In this document: positions 7,127-13,402 of the stretch, one piece after another
Position numbering within the stretch: the first letter of the stretch is position 1
Layout of the letters: every line of letters begins with the position of its first letter
Assembly (NCBI GenBank): GCA_946481615.1
Contig: CAMLOR010000060.1
Span: 1-16,072, forward strand
Source of the DNA: an uncultured Aquimonas sp.
GTDB lineage: Bacteria; Pseudomonadota; Gammaproteobacteria; Xanthomonadales; Xanthomonadaceae
DNA length: 16,072 nt
Reading direction: 5' to 3'
Translations under genes and position numbers: made by a program
Notes under the pieces: generated by a model
What the model was told of the DNA's origin: nothing
The model's database searches: none
Seen by the model: the letters and a program-made list of their open reading frames with translations, nothing else

Positions 7127-8467
7127 GAAGCGTTCGTGCACGCTGCGCCGGATCACGGGCACTACGGCACCGCCGCCCACGATGTTGACGATGTCGCTGC
7201 GCGCCGCGCGCACGACGCCGCCCCAGGCCGCTTTCGCGCCCACCGACGCGAACGCCGCATAGTCGGTGACGACCGCGGCTTCGCGCACCGCTTCGGGTGT
7301 GCATAGCCATTGCGGCGATTCCTCGCGCGGCACTGCGCGCTGCACCACGAAGCCGCCACCGCGGCGATCTTCGGCGGCGCGTCGCACCAGTTCGGGCCAC
7401 GAAGCCACGCCGGGGAAAGCGCGTTGCGCGCGCTCCAGCACGTCGTCGGCACGGCCGACGAAGACATCGCTGCCGCCGTAGCTCCAGCTGCGCTTCAACA
7501 CGAAGCGTTCGGGCGAGCGCGCCACTTCTTCCGCAACCTCCGCGGCATCGAGCGCTCGCGTCCACGGCACCGAAGCGGCGAGGGCTTCGCATTCCTCCGG
7601 CGTCAGTGCCATGGCCTCGGCGAGCGGCGCATCCTCCGCGGCACGCGACAGCCAGGCCAGCGTCGATTTCATTTCCAGATGCGGCGCCGGACGATTGGCC
7701 ACGAGCGTTCCGCGATGCCCGTCCGCGGCGAGCAGCGCCGCTTCCAGCGCGGGTGCGGGATGGGCGTCGAGGCGGCTGAGGAACAGGTGGCGATACACCA
7801 GATCGAACGGCGCGCCTGCGTGCCGCAGCCACGCGCCGTCCCAGTCCAGTTCGTCCGGATGCAGCACGCGCGCCTCGATCCCGCGCGCCGCGAAACGCCG
7901 CGCGAGATGATCGAGCTCGGTGCGCTGCGCATCGCCGCGCCGGCACAGCAGCGCGAGTCGCTGCACGCGGCCGCCGCGGTCCTGCGCGTGCAGATCGAGC
8001 AGCGCATCGAGCAATGCATCCGTGTTGGAACCGTTGGCGGCGATCGCGGCCGGGGCGTCGCTTGCGAATTCCTCCAGCCAGCTCGCCGCCGCGATGTCGG
8101 AATAGCCCTGCATGGCGGGGATGGTGGCGTTCACCTCCAACGCCGCGCCGCCGAGAAAATCGACGCGCGCCACCGCGAGCGCGGATTCACGGGCGGTGGC
8201 GTGCACGAGGCGGCGCTCGGCGGGGCCGAGCGCATCGAACACGGCGTCGCGATCGCCTGCGGCGAGCCGCCACGCCGCGGCCTTCGCCGTCGCGCTCGCC
8301 AGTTTCTGCGCCAGCGCGGCACGTCGCGCGATTTCCGCATCCTCCAGCACCACCGGCAACGCGCCGATCGGGATCGGCACGACGCCGCCGTCGCCGCGCG
8401 TCACGGCCAGCCCCGCGCCGAACGCGCGCACCGCGAGCGCGCGCCCGCGCGCTTCGTCAAACGCCAT
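7046..8467 (-). CDS. ATP-grasp ligase resembling glutathionylspermidine synthase (circularly permuted)
   Basis: This encodes 473 residues from ATG 8467, which overlaps the arsR stop by 11 bases (ATGGCGTTTGA). An in-frame ATG at 8509 inside arsR is less likely. Visible motifs, in order: ARVDF at 100-104 and LEVNATIPAMQGYSD at 110-124 (the acidic/Asn metal site, placed N-terminally); FDLVYRHLFLSRL (221-233); VANRPAPHLEMKSTLAWLS (256-274); RFVLKRSWSYGGSDVF (321-336), with Lys325 and a glycine loop for ATP; FVVQRAVP (373-380); and NIVGGGAVVPV (428-438). Metal-site motifs before the ATP loop match the circularly permuted ATP-grasp arrangement of GSP-synthase-like proteins, which join a carboxylate to an amine via acyl-phosphate. 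The substrate is unknown. Coupling to arsR suggests ArsR control and a link to thiol or metalloid metabolism, which is inference. Residues 448-473 come from a fold-back repeat. Confidence 0.78.
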   Translation of the reverse strand: MAFDEARGRALAVRAFGAGLAVTRGDGGVVPIPIGALPVVLEDAEIARRAALAQKLASATAKAAAWRLAAGDRDAVFDALGPAERRLVHATARESALAVARVDFLGGAALEVNATIPAMQGYSDIAAASWLEEFASDAPAAIAANGSNTDALLDALLDLHAQDRGGRVQRLALLCRRGDAQRTELDHLARRFAARGIEARVLHPDELDWDGAWLRHAGAPFDLVYRHLFLSRLDAHPAPALEAALLAADGHRGTLVANRPAPHLEMKSTLAWLSRAAEDAPLAEAMALTPEECEALAASVPWTRALDAAEVAEEVARSPERFVLKRSWSYGGSDVFVGRADDVLERAQRAFPGVASWPELVRRAAEDRRGGGFVVQRAVPREESPQWLCTPEAVREAAVVTDYAAFASVGAKAAWGGVVRAARSDIVNIVGGGAVVPVIRRSVHERFVVPAQAGIQVRGTSALPAPGFPPARE

Positions 8468-8783
8468 CGGGGCAGCAGGCCGCGGCGGGCAGGCAGGATT
8501 GGCCGGCACAGCAGTTCTCCGTGAGATAGCCGAGCAAGGCCGTCATCGCCGCGAAGTTGGCGCGGTAGCGGATGGTGCGGCCGCGCTGTTCGGCTTCCAC
8601 CAGCCCGGCGCGGCTCAACTCCTTCAGATGAAAGGAGAGCGTGGCCGGAGGAATCCCCAATCCGGCGCTCAGTTCGCCCGGCAGGCGACCGTCGCTGCCG
8701 GCCTGCACCAGGCTGCGGAAGATCGAAAGGCGGGTCGCCTGGGCCAGGGCGCCGAGCGCCGCCACTGCCATGGTCATTTCCAT
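8457..8783 (-). CDS. arsR: ArsR/SmtB-family metalloid-responsive repressor
   Basis: This encodes 108 residues from ATG 8783 (MEMTMAVAALGALAQATRLS). Upstream in-frame codons would run into the divergent arsC gene, so they were rejected. A winged helix-turn-helix fills residues 8-80, with LPGELSAGLGIPPATLSFHL as turn and recognition helix and EAEQRGRTIRYRAN as wing. The classical ELCVCDL metal site in the recognition helix is absent. Instead the tail has cysteines at 91, 92, 97, 103 and 104 (NCCAGQSCLPAAACC), resembling the C-terminal Cys-Cys...Cys arsenite site described for Acidithiobacillus ferrooxidans ArsR. It should bind the palindrome at 8797-8808 and release it on binding As(III), controlling itself, the overlapping ATP-grasp gene and arsC-aqpS. 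Family certain; inducer inferred from neighbours and cysteines. Confidence 0.93.
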   Translation of the reverse strand: MEMTMAVAALGALAQATRLSIFRSLVQAGSDGRLPGELSAGLGIPPATLSFHLKELSRAGLVEAEQRGRTIRYRANFAAMTALLGYLTENCCAGQSCLPAAACCPDGV

Positions 8784-8796
8784 GTTTGTAGAATAA

Positions 8797-8808
8797 TCGA
8801 AATTTCGA
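8797..8808. promoter_or_regulatory. Probable ArsR operator (perfect palindrome TCGAAATTTCGA)
   Basis: A perfect 12-bp palindrome lies in the 40-base gap between the divergent arsR and arsC starts, AT-rich in an otherwise very GC-rich region. Such dyads are typical ArsR-family sites, and its position would block both promoters at once. TAGAAT at 8789-8794 is a possible -10 box for arsC. Confidence 0.68.
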
Positions 8809-8823
8809 CTCGAGGGGATGGCG

Positions 8824-9321
8824 ATGGCCGAGCGTGTTTTCAATGTCCTGTTCCTGTGCACCGGCAATTCGGCGCGCAGCATCCTGGCCGAGGCCGCGCT
8901 GGGCGTGTTGGGGCAGGGCCGCTTCCGCGCCTTCAGCGCCGGCAGCCATCCCAGCGGCCGGGTGCAGCCGATGGCGGCCGAGATCGCGCTCGCGCTCGGC
9001 TATCCCGCCGACAGGCTGCGCAGCAAGAGCTGGGACGAGTTCGCCGAGCCCGGCGCGCCGGTCATGGACATCATCATCACCGTCTGCGACAGCGCGGCGG
9101 GCGAGGCTTGTCCTGTATGGCTCGGTCATCCGGCCGCGGCGCACTGGGGCGTGCCCGATCCGGTGGCGGTGCAGGGGGACGAGGAAGCGCGCCGACGCGC
9201 CTTCCGCGACGCGTACGCCACGCTGCGCAAGCGTGTCGAACTGTTGCTGGCCTTGCCGCTGGAGAAACTCGAGAAGCTCGAGGCGCAGGCGAAGCTGCGC
9301 GAGATCGGCACGGTCGTCTGA
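8824..9321 (+). CDS. arsC: Arsenate reductase, low-molecular-weight phosphatase (thioredoxin) type
   Basis: This encodes 165 residues from ATG 8824, preferred over ATG 8818 because GAGGGG (8812-8817) is then 6 bases away instead of touching. The phosphate loop C12-TGNSA-R18-S is the CX5R signature of LMW tyrosine phosphatases and ArsC. Cys88 and Cys96 (TVCDSAAGEACP) are the two further cysteines used to relay the disulfide to thioredoxin, and HWGVPDP (107-113) holds the general-acid Asp112. This set separates it from plain LMW phosphatases, which lack the extra cysteines. It reduces As(V) to As(III) in the cytoplasm. The C-terminal helix is charged (LEKLEKLEAQAKLRE). The gene runs divergently from arsR and is followed 2 bases later by an aquaporin gene, probably co-transcribed under ArsR control. 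Confidence 0.92.
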   Translation: MAERVFNVLFLCTGNSARSILAEAALGVLGQGRFRAFSAGSHPSGRVQPMAAEIALALGYPADRLRSKSWDEFAEPGAPVMDIIITVCDSAAGEACPVWLGHPAAAHWGVPDPVAVQGDEEARRRAFRDAYATLRKRVELLLALPLEKLEKLEAQAKLREIGTVV

Positions 9322-9323
9322 CG

Positions 9324-9968
9324 GTGCGCCGCGTTTTCGGGGAATTCCTCGCGACGGCGCTGCTGCTCGCGGTGGTGATCGGGTCGGGCGTGATGGGCGA
9401 GCGTCTCGCGGGCGGCAACGCCGCGATCGCATTGCTCGCCAACACGCTGGCCACGATCTGCGGGCTGTACGTGCTGATCGAGTTGTTCGGCGCGCACATG
9501 AACCCGGCGGTGAGCCTGGCGCTCGCGCTGGGCGGCGAGATGCGATGGCGCGATGCGTGCGCGTACGTGCCCGCGCAACTGGCGGGCGCGGCCTGCGGCG
9601 CGTGGCTCGCGCACGCGATGTTCGAACTGCCCATCCTGCAATGGTCGGCGCACCTGCGCACGGGACCGGGACAGTGGCTGGCCGAACTCGTCGCCACCGC
9701 CGGCCTGCTGCTCGTCGTGCTGCGCGCGCCGGCCTCGCGCGTGGCACCGATGGTGGCCGCCTGGATCGGCGCGGCGTACTGGTTCACCGCATCGACTTCG
9801 TTCGCCAACCCGGCCGCCGCGTTCGGCCGCATGCTCAGCGACACCTTCGCCGGCATCGCGCCGGCGAGCGTGCCGATGTTCGTGCTTTCGCAACTCGTTG
9901 GGGCTGCGCTCGGCTTGCTGCTGCATCGCGCGCTCGGAATGTCTCGAAGCGGGGTTGCGGAAGATTGA
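9324..9968 (+). CDS. aqpS: MIP-family channel of the arsenic-linked AqpS type
   Basis: This encodes 214 residues from GTG 9324, 2 bases after the arsC stop; no ATG gives a complete first helix. It is hydrophobic with six expected membrane segments and two half-helices bearing NPA: HMNPAVS (58-64) and FANPAAAFGRMLSDTFAGI (160-178). The Arg that normally follows the second NPA and lines the selectivity filter is Ala165 here, with an Arg only at 168, giving a wider and less polar filter than water channels have. LSDTFAGIAP wording is typical of MIP proteins encoded with arsC, such as Sinorhizobium AqpS, which lets As(OH)3 leave the cell down its gradient after ArsC action. No arsB or acr3 pump is present here, so it may be the exit route. 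Function by analogy; family certain. Confidence 0.88.
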   Translation: MRRVFGEFLATALLLAVVIGSGVMGERLAGGNAAIALLANTLATICGLYVLIELFGAHMNPAVSLALALGGEMRWRDACAYVPAQLAGAACGAWLAHAMFELPILQWSAHLRTGPGQWLAELVATAGLLLVVLRAPASRVAPMVAAWIGAAYWFTASTSFANPAAAFGRMLSDTFAGIAPASVPMFVLSQLVGAALGLLLHRALGMSRSGVAED

Positions 9969-9976
9969 GGGGTTCG

Positions 9977-10050
9977 GTCGCGTCCCGCGCGCGAGGCGGG
10001 ACGCGGGGGCGCTTCAAAGTCACCAGCTTCCCGCGCGCAGCGCGGGCGCC
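9977..10050. repeat. Degraded fold-back repeat D after aqpS
   Basis: Two hairpins lie in a row: GCGTCCCGC / GCGGGACGC with a 7-base loop (9980-10004), and CCCGCGC-GCA-GCGCGGG (10030-10046). The joining text AGTCACCAGCTTCCCGC matches AGTCACCGGCTTCCCGC in repeat B except for one base, so this is a diverged member of the same family. It lies about 10 bases after the aqpS stop. Confidence 0.65.
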
Positions 10051-10129
10051 GCAGCCGGGCCGGCCACCCACCCCGGCAAGAGCACGTGCGACAACACCGC
10101 GCCGCCCCACCTGCTCCCATCCCACGAAG
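10051..10129. other. Remainder of the aqpS-fadL gap
   Basis: Convergent gap between aqpS and the fadL-type gene. Apart from the degraded repeat before it and the terminator after it, I see no gene, promoter or RNA in this stretch. Confidence 0.5.
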
Positions 10130-10159
10130 AAAAAAGGCGCCGTCACCGGCGCCTTTCTT
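10130..10159 (-). terminator. Rho-independent terminator, probably two-way
   Basis: A perfect 10-bp stem AAAGGCGCCG / CGGCGCCTTT (10133-10142 and 10147-10156) with a TCAC loop is flanked by an A-run on the plus strand (10130-10135). That run reads as T6 after the hairpin on the minus strand, 20 bases past the fadL stop. On the plus strand TTTCTT follows, so it can also stop arsC-aqpS transcripts. Confidence 0.88.
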
Positions 10160-10177
10160 CGCAACCGTGGAGCAGGA

Positions 10178-11620
10178 TCAGAAGCGCCACACTCCCGACA
10201 GGCTGAAGATGTCCTGGCGATCGGAGGTGTCGAACGCGGCGTCGACCTGGAAGCTCGAGAACACGATGCCCAGGCCCGCCGACCAATGCATCTCGTCGTC
10301 GCCGGTGGAGAAGACCACGGCGTTGAGTTGCGAGTTGAGGTCTTCGTCGCTGGTGCCGGTGCCAACGTCGCCCTGGAAACGCAGCGTGTGGTTTTCCTCG
10401 TACCAGGTGCCCAGGCGCAGCGCGAGCGGATACTTCATTTCGGCGAAGATCCACTCCATGCCCAGGCGCGGCTCGAACACGTCGTCGATCTGCACCAGGC
10501 GCGCGGCGGCGATTTCGGCGGGCGAGGCGAAGATGTCGCTGATCGGCGTGCCGGCCGGGATCGTTTCGCCGTTGATCGTCACCGGCACCTGCGTGACGAT
10601 GGTGAGCGGATTGTCCGGGCCGTTGAGGAAGGGCGAGACGTTGCCCTCGCTCAGGTTCGAATACGCGATGTGGTTGACGTCGAGATTGATCGTCAGATTG
10701 TCCGACGGACGCCAGCTGAAGCCCACGCCGAGCGTGTCGGGCGCCTTGAAGCCGACGTTCTGGTCGGCCAGCAATTCGCCCGTGAAGATGCCGGGTGCCA
10801 GCGCGTCGGCGAGGAAAGCCGGGCCGGCGATGTTGAAGGCGCGGTATTCGAACTCCGGCGCGCTGCGGTAGGCCACGCCGATGCTGAAATTGTCCGAGCC
10901 GCGGAAGATCAGGCCGAGGTTGTAGCCGAAATCGGTGTCGTCGCCCTGCTGCTGCTGCGAGGAGATCAGCGCGGCCGTCAGATCGCCGCTGCCGAAGCGG
11001 TTCGGATCGAAGCGCGTGACCGCGGTGTCGATCTCGAAATCGTAGTACGACAGGCCGGCGCCGATGGCCAGGTGATCGTTGACGTCGTAGGCGAAGCTCG
11101 CGCCCCACGTGACCATTTCCAGGTCCGTGCTCGCGACGTAGGGATTGGTGAAGTAATTGCCGAAGCTCGTCGCCTCGGCCACGTAGTTGGCATCGAAGTC
11201 GAGCGTCTCGTGGCGGTACAGCGCCAGCGCCCAGTTCTCGCGCGGCAGCACCCAGCTCAGGAACGACAACGAATTGGTGTCGCTCGAGGCCGCGCCGTAA
11301 TCGATGCCGGACGGATCGAACGGGTCCAGGCCCGCCGTGCCGCCGTTGGCGAACGGCGCATCGAAACTGGTGCGGCGGAACTCGATGCCGACCTGCTGTT
11401 CGAGGCCCAGGCCCGTGAGGCCGGCCGGGTTGGTGTAGGCGGCGGTGGCGTCGTCCGCCGCGCCGACGAAGGCACCGCCCATGCCGAGGCTGCGTGCACC
11501 CGGGTTGGAGAAACTGAAGGGAATGCTCGAATTGTTCTCGACGTTGGTGATGGCGCAGGCCGATCCCGCCGCGGCGAGCAGGGCCAGGGCGACGGCACGA
11601 GAAAGGATGCGATGCTTCAT
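10178..11620 (-). CDS. FadL/OmpP1-family outer-membrane channel for hydrophobic compounds
   Basis: This encodes 480 residues from ATG 11620 (GGGGAA about 7 bases upstream); ATG 11653 would put 11 extra residues before the signal peptide. The signal sequence [20 protein letters not shown] ends near ACA. The hallmark of the family, [20 protein letters not shown] followed by AAYTNPAGL, occupies about 40-68 and forms the N-terminal hatch inside the barrel. Many alternating strands rich in aromatic and polar residues follow, ending in LSGVWRF with a C-terminal Phe, the usual barrel-assembly signal. FadL proteins let long-chain fatty acids or other hydrophobic molecules pass the outer membrane by lateral diffusion; the substrate here is unknown. 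It stands alone with its own terminator, and its upstream region holds nested inverted repeats that may be an operator. Confidence 0.9.
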   Translation of the reverse strand: MKHRILSRAVALALLAAAGSACAITNVENNSSIPFSFSNPGARSLGMGGAFVGAADDATAAYTNPAGLTGLGLEQQVGIEFRRTSFDAPFANGGTAGLDPFDPSGIDYGAASSDTNSLSFLSWVLPRENWALALYRHETLDFDANYVAEATSFGNYFTNPYVASTDLEMVTWGASFAYDVNDHLAIGAGLSYYDFEIDTAVTRFDPNRFGSGDLTAALISSQQQQGDDTDFGYNLGLIFRGSDNFSIGVAYRSAPEFEYRAFNIAGPAFLADALAPGIFTGELLADQNVGFKAPDTLGVGFSWRPSDNLTINLDVNHIAYSNLSEGNVSPFLNGPDNPLTIVTQVPVTINGETIPAGTPISDIFASPAEIAAARLVQIDDVFEPRLGMEWIFAEMKYPLALRLGTWYEENHTLRFQGDVGTGTSDEDLNSQLNAVVFSTGDDEMHWSAGLGIVFSSFQVDAAFDTSDRQDIFSLSGVWRF

Positions 11621-11636
11621 GTGGTTTTCCCCAAAA

Positions 11637-11716
11637 GGACGACGCAGTCCCATGCGCCGTTAGGATAGAACAAAGCGTGGACTGCGTCGCAGTCCGGCCG
11701 GGCGGCATTCCTAACG
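11637..11716. promoter_or_regulatory. Nested inverted repeats upstream of the fadL-type gene
   Basis: GGACTGCGTCGCAGTCC (11679-11695) is a perfect 8+1+8 palindrome. GACGCAGTCC at 11641-11650 is an exact inverted copy of its left part, so the half-site GCAGTCC occurs three times. CGTTAGGA (11658-11665) and TCCTAACG (11709-11716) form another perfect pair around it. The position, 20-95 bases upstream of fadL and in the gap before qmcA, fits a regulator binding region or a small structured repeat. No known regulator can be named. Confidence 0.4.
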
Positions 11717-11808
11717 CCGAACGGGGTCGCCGTGCGTCATGCGGTCACGTTGCGCGGCGCCGGGCGTCGAGGCAGCATGCGGGCACGAGCCATGCTAGGG
11801 GGAAGGCG

Positions 11809-12795
11809 ATGACGATTTTCGTATGGGTGCTGCTGGCCTTCGTGGTCATCACCATCCTGAAGGGCGTACGTTCGGTGCCGCAGGGCTACGAATACACGGT
11901 GGAGCGCTTCGGCCGCTACATCCGCACCCTCTCGCCGGGCCTGGGTTTCATCATTCCCTGGGTCGACGGCATCGGCCGCAAGATGAACATGATGGAGCAG
12001 GTGCTCGACGTTCCCTCGCAGGAAGTCATCACCAAGGACAATGCCGTGGTGAAGGTGGACGGCGTGGTGTTCTTCCAGGTGCTCGACGCGGCCAAGGCGG
12101 CCTACGAGGTGGCTCAGCTCGAGATCGCCATCCTCAACCTCGTGATGACCAACATCCGCACCGTGCTGGGTTCGATGGATCTGGACGAATCGCTTTCCAA
12201 GCGCGACGAGATCAATGCGCGCCTGCTCAGCGTCGTGGACCAGGCCACGCATCCCTGGGGCCTGAAGGTCAACCGCATCGAGATCAAGGACATCCAGCCG
12301 CCGCGCGACCTGGTCGATTCGATGGCGCGCCAGATGAAGGCCGAGCGCGAGAAGCGCGCCAACATCCTCGAAGCCGAAGGCTTCCGCCAGGCTGCCATCC
12401 TCAAGGCCGACGGCGAGAAGCAGGCCGCGGTGCTGGAAGCCGAAGGCCGGCGCGAATCGGCCTTCCGCGACGCCGAGGCGCGCGAGCGTCTCGCCGAAGC
12501 CGAAGCCAAGGCCACGACGCTGGTGTCGGAAGCCATCGCCAAGGGCGACGTGCAGGCCATCAACTACTTCGTGGCGCAGAAGTACGTCGAGGCGATGAAG
12601 GAATTCGCCACCTCGCCCAACCAGAAGACGCTGCTGCTGCCGATGGAGACGACCGGCATCCTCGGTTCGCTGGCCGGCATCGTCGAACTGGCGCGCGCGG
12701 CCGATCCGGGCGCGCCGCGCACGCCGCCGCCGAAAGGCCCGCGCGAGCCGCAGGCCAATCCGCAGCGCGCCGTGTTCCCGCCGCCGCAGGGCTGA
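11809..12795 (+). CDS. qmcA: SPFH/band-7 membrane protein, QmcA type
   Basis: This encodes 328 residues from ATG 11809, with GGGGAAGG just upstream; in-frame codons further upstream lack similarity and a ribosome site. A membrane helix at about 2-17 ([15 protein letters not shown]) is followed by the SPFH domain (about 18-180): [46 protein letters not shown], and [21 protein letters not shown] long Ala/Glu-rich coiled coil (about 185-265, [20 protein letters not shown]) drives oligomers. Then come the conserved [12 protein letters not shown] segment and a Pro-rich tail. Stomatin-like proteins of this group form large rings in the inner membrane and often act with proteases or organise membrane microdomains. 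nfeD follows 3 bases later, the usual pair. The function of the pair is poorly known, while the family call is strong. Confidence 0.94.
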   Translation: MTIFVWVLLAFVVITILKGVRSVPQGYEYTVERFGRYIRTLSPGLGFIIPWVDGIGRKMNMMEQVLDVPSQEVITKDNAVVKVDGVVFFQVLDAAKAAYEVAQLEIAILNLVMTNIRTVLGSMDLDESLSKRDEINARLLSVVDQATHPWGLKVNRIEIKDIQPPRDLVDSMARQMKAEREKRANILEAEGFRQAAILKADGEKQAAVLEAEGRRESAFRDAEARERLAEAEAKATTLVSEAIAKGDVQAINYFVAQKYVEAMKEFATSPNQKTLLLPMETTGILGSLAGIVELARAADPGAPRTPPPKGPREPQANPQRAVFPPPQG

Positions 12796-12798
12796 TCG

Positions 12799-13242
12799 AT
12801 GGACTGGATGAACAACGAGTGGTTCTGGTGGGCGCTGGCGCTCGCGCTGTTCGGGCTCGAGGCGCTGATGCCCGGCACCTTCATGCTGTGGCTGGGCTTC
12901 GCGGCCGCCGGCGCGGGCATCGTGCATTTCGTGGCGCCGGGGCTCGGGCTTGCGGGCCAGTGGATCGTGTTCGCGCTGCTGTCGCTGGTGGCGGTGGGCA
13001 TCGGTTGGCAGTGGAAACGCCGCCATCCGCCGACGGTCTCGGACCAGCCGCTGCTCAACCAGCGCGCGTCGCAATTGATCGGCCGCGTTTTTCCCCTCGA
13101 CACGCCCATCGTCGACGGGCGCGGGCGCATCAAGGTGGGCGATGCCTACTGGCAGGTGGCCGGCAGCGACCTGCCTCAAGGCACGCGGGTGCGTGTGGCC
13201 ACCGTCGAGGGGATGCTGCTGCGCGTCGACCGCGCGGACTGA
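12799..13242 (+). CDS. nfeD: NfeD-like membrane protein (YbbJ type)
   Basis: This encodes 147 residues from ATG 12799. Three hydrophobic helices fill the first half (WFWWALALALFGLEALMPG, then FMLWLGFAAAGAGIVHFVA, and WIVFALLSLVAVGIGW). An OB-fold domain of about 60 residues follows (NQRASQLIGRVFPLDTPIVD, then GRGRIKVGDAYWQVAGSDL and GTRVRVATVEGMLLRV), which is the NfeD C-terminal signature. This is the short form without the ClpP-like protease domain. It lies 3 bases after qmcA; this two-gene arrangement is widespread, and the OB domain is thought to contact the SPFH partner. A palindromic repeat begins just past the stop. Confidence 0.92.
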   Translation: MDWMNNEWFWWALALALFGLEALMPGTFMLWLGFAAAGAGIVHFVAPGLGLAGQWIVFALLSLVAVGIGWQWKRRHPPTVSDQPLLNQRASQLIGRVFPLDTPIVDGRGRIKVGDAYWQVAGSDLPQGTRVRVATVEGMLLRVDRAD

Positions 13243-13250
13243 GGCGCGGG

Positions 13251-13319
13251 TTCGACCGGCTCACCCCGAACGGGTTTCGGAAGCCGATTGCAGAAGCCGT
13301 TCGCGGTGAGCCTGTCGAA
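13251..13319. repeat. Palindromic repeat of the TTCGACAGGCTCA type
   Basis: Arms at 13251-13273 (TTCGACCGGCTCACC then CCGAACGG) and 13297-13319 (CCGTTCGCGGTGAGCC then TGTCGAA) are inverted copies matching at 21 of 23 positions, around a 23-base centre. The arm wording is that of a dispersed repeat common in high-GC proteobacteria. It is unrelated to the fold-back repeats at 377-539, 3102-3185 and 7045-7126. Its place 8 bases after nfeD suggests a terminator or boundary role. Confidence 0.8.
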
Positions 13320-13338
13320 TCCGCCGCCCCGGTCCCCG

Positions 13339-13374
13339 CGCATTTGCTCCTCCAAATGCGAATGGCTAGCATCT
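13339..13374 (+). promoter_or_regulatory. Candidate Fur box and dyad upstream of the iron transporter
   Basis: A perfect 8-bp dyad CGCATTTG / CAAATGCG (13339-13346, 13353-13360) overlaps AAATGCGAATGGCTAGCAT (from 13354). The latter resembles the gamma-proteobacterial Fur form AAATGAGAATGATTCTCAT. It lies about 30-65 bases before the fbpA-like ATG. Iron-dependent repression would fit, but the match is by eye and imperfect. Confidence 0.38.
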
Positions 13375-13402
13375 GGCGCTCTTCGATCCTCCCGGAGCGC
13401 CG

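Noticed and set aside
8467..8509. Upstream ATG 8509 as start of the ATP-grasp gene
   Set aside because: It would add 14 residues of arsR-overlapping text with no similarity. ATG 8467 with the ATGGCGTTTGA overlap is the usual coupling arrangement.
7310..8524. Long plus-strand frame opposite the ATP-grasp gene
   Set aside because: Its composition is dominated by Arg, His and Ala with no motif. The minus-strand frame has ordered ATP-grasp motifs and couples to arsR.
11774..11796. AGCATG/CATGCT inverted repeat just before qmcA as a riboswitch or operator
   Set aside because: Six-base arms around 11 bases are expected by chance in this composition; no further structure was seen.
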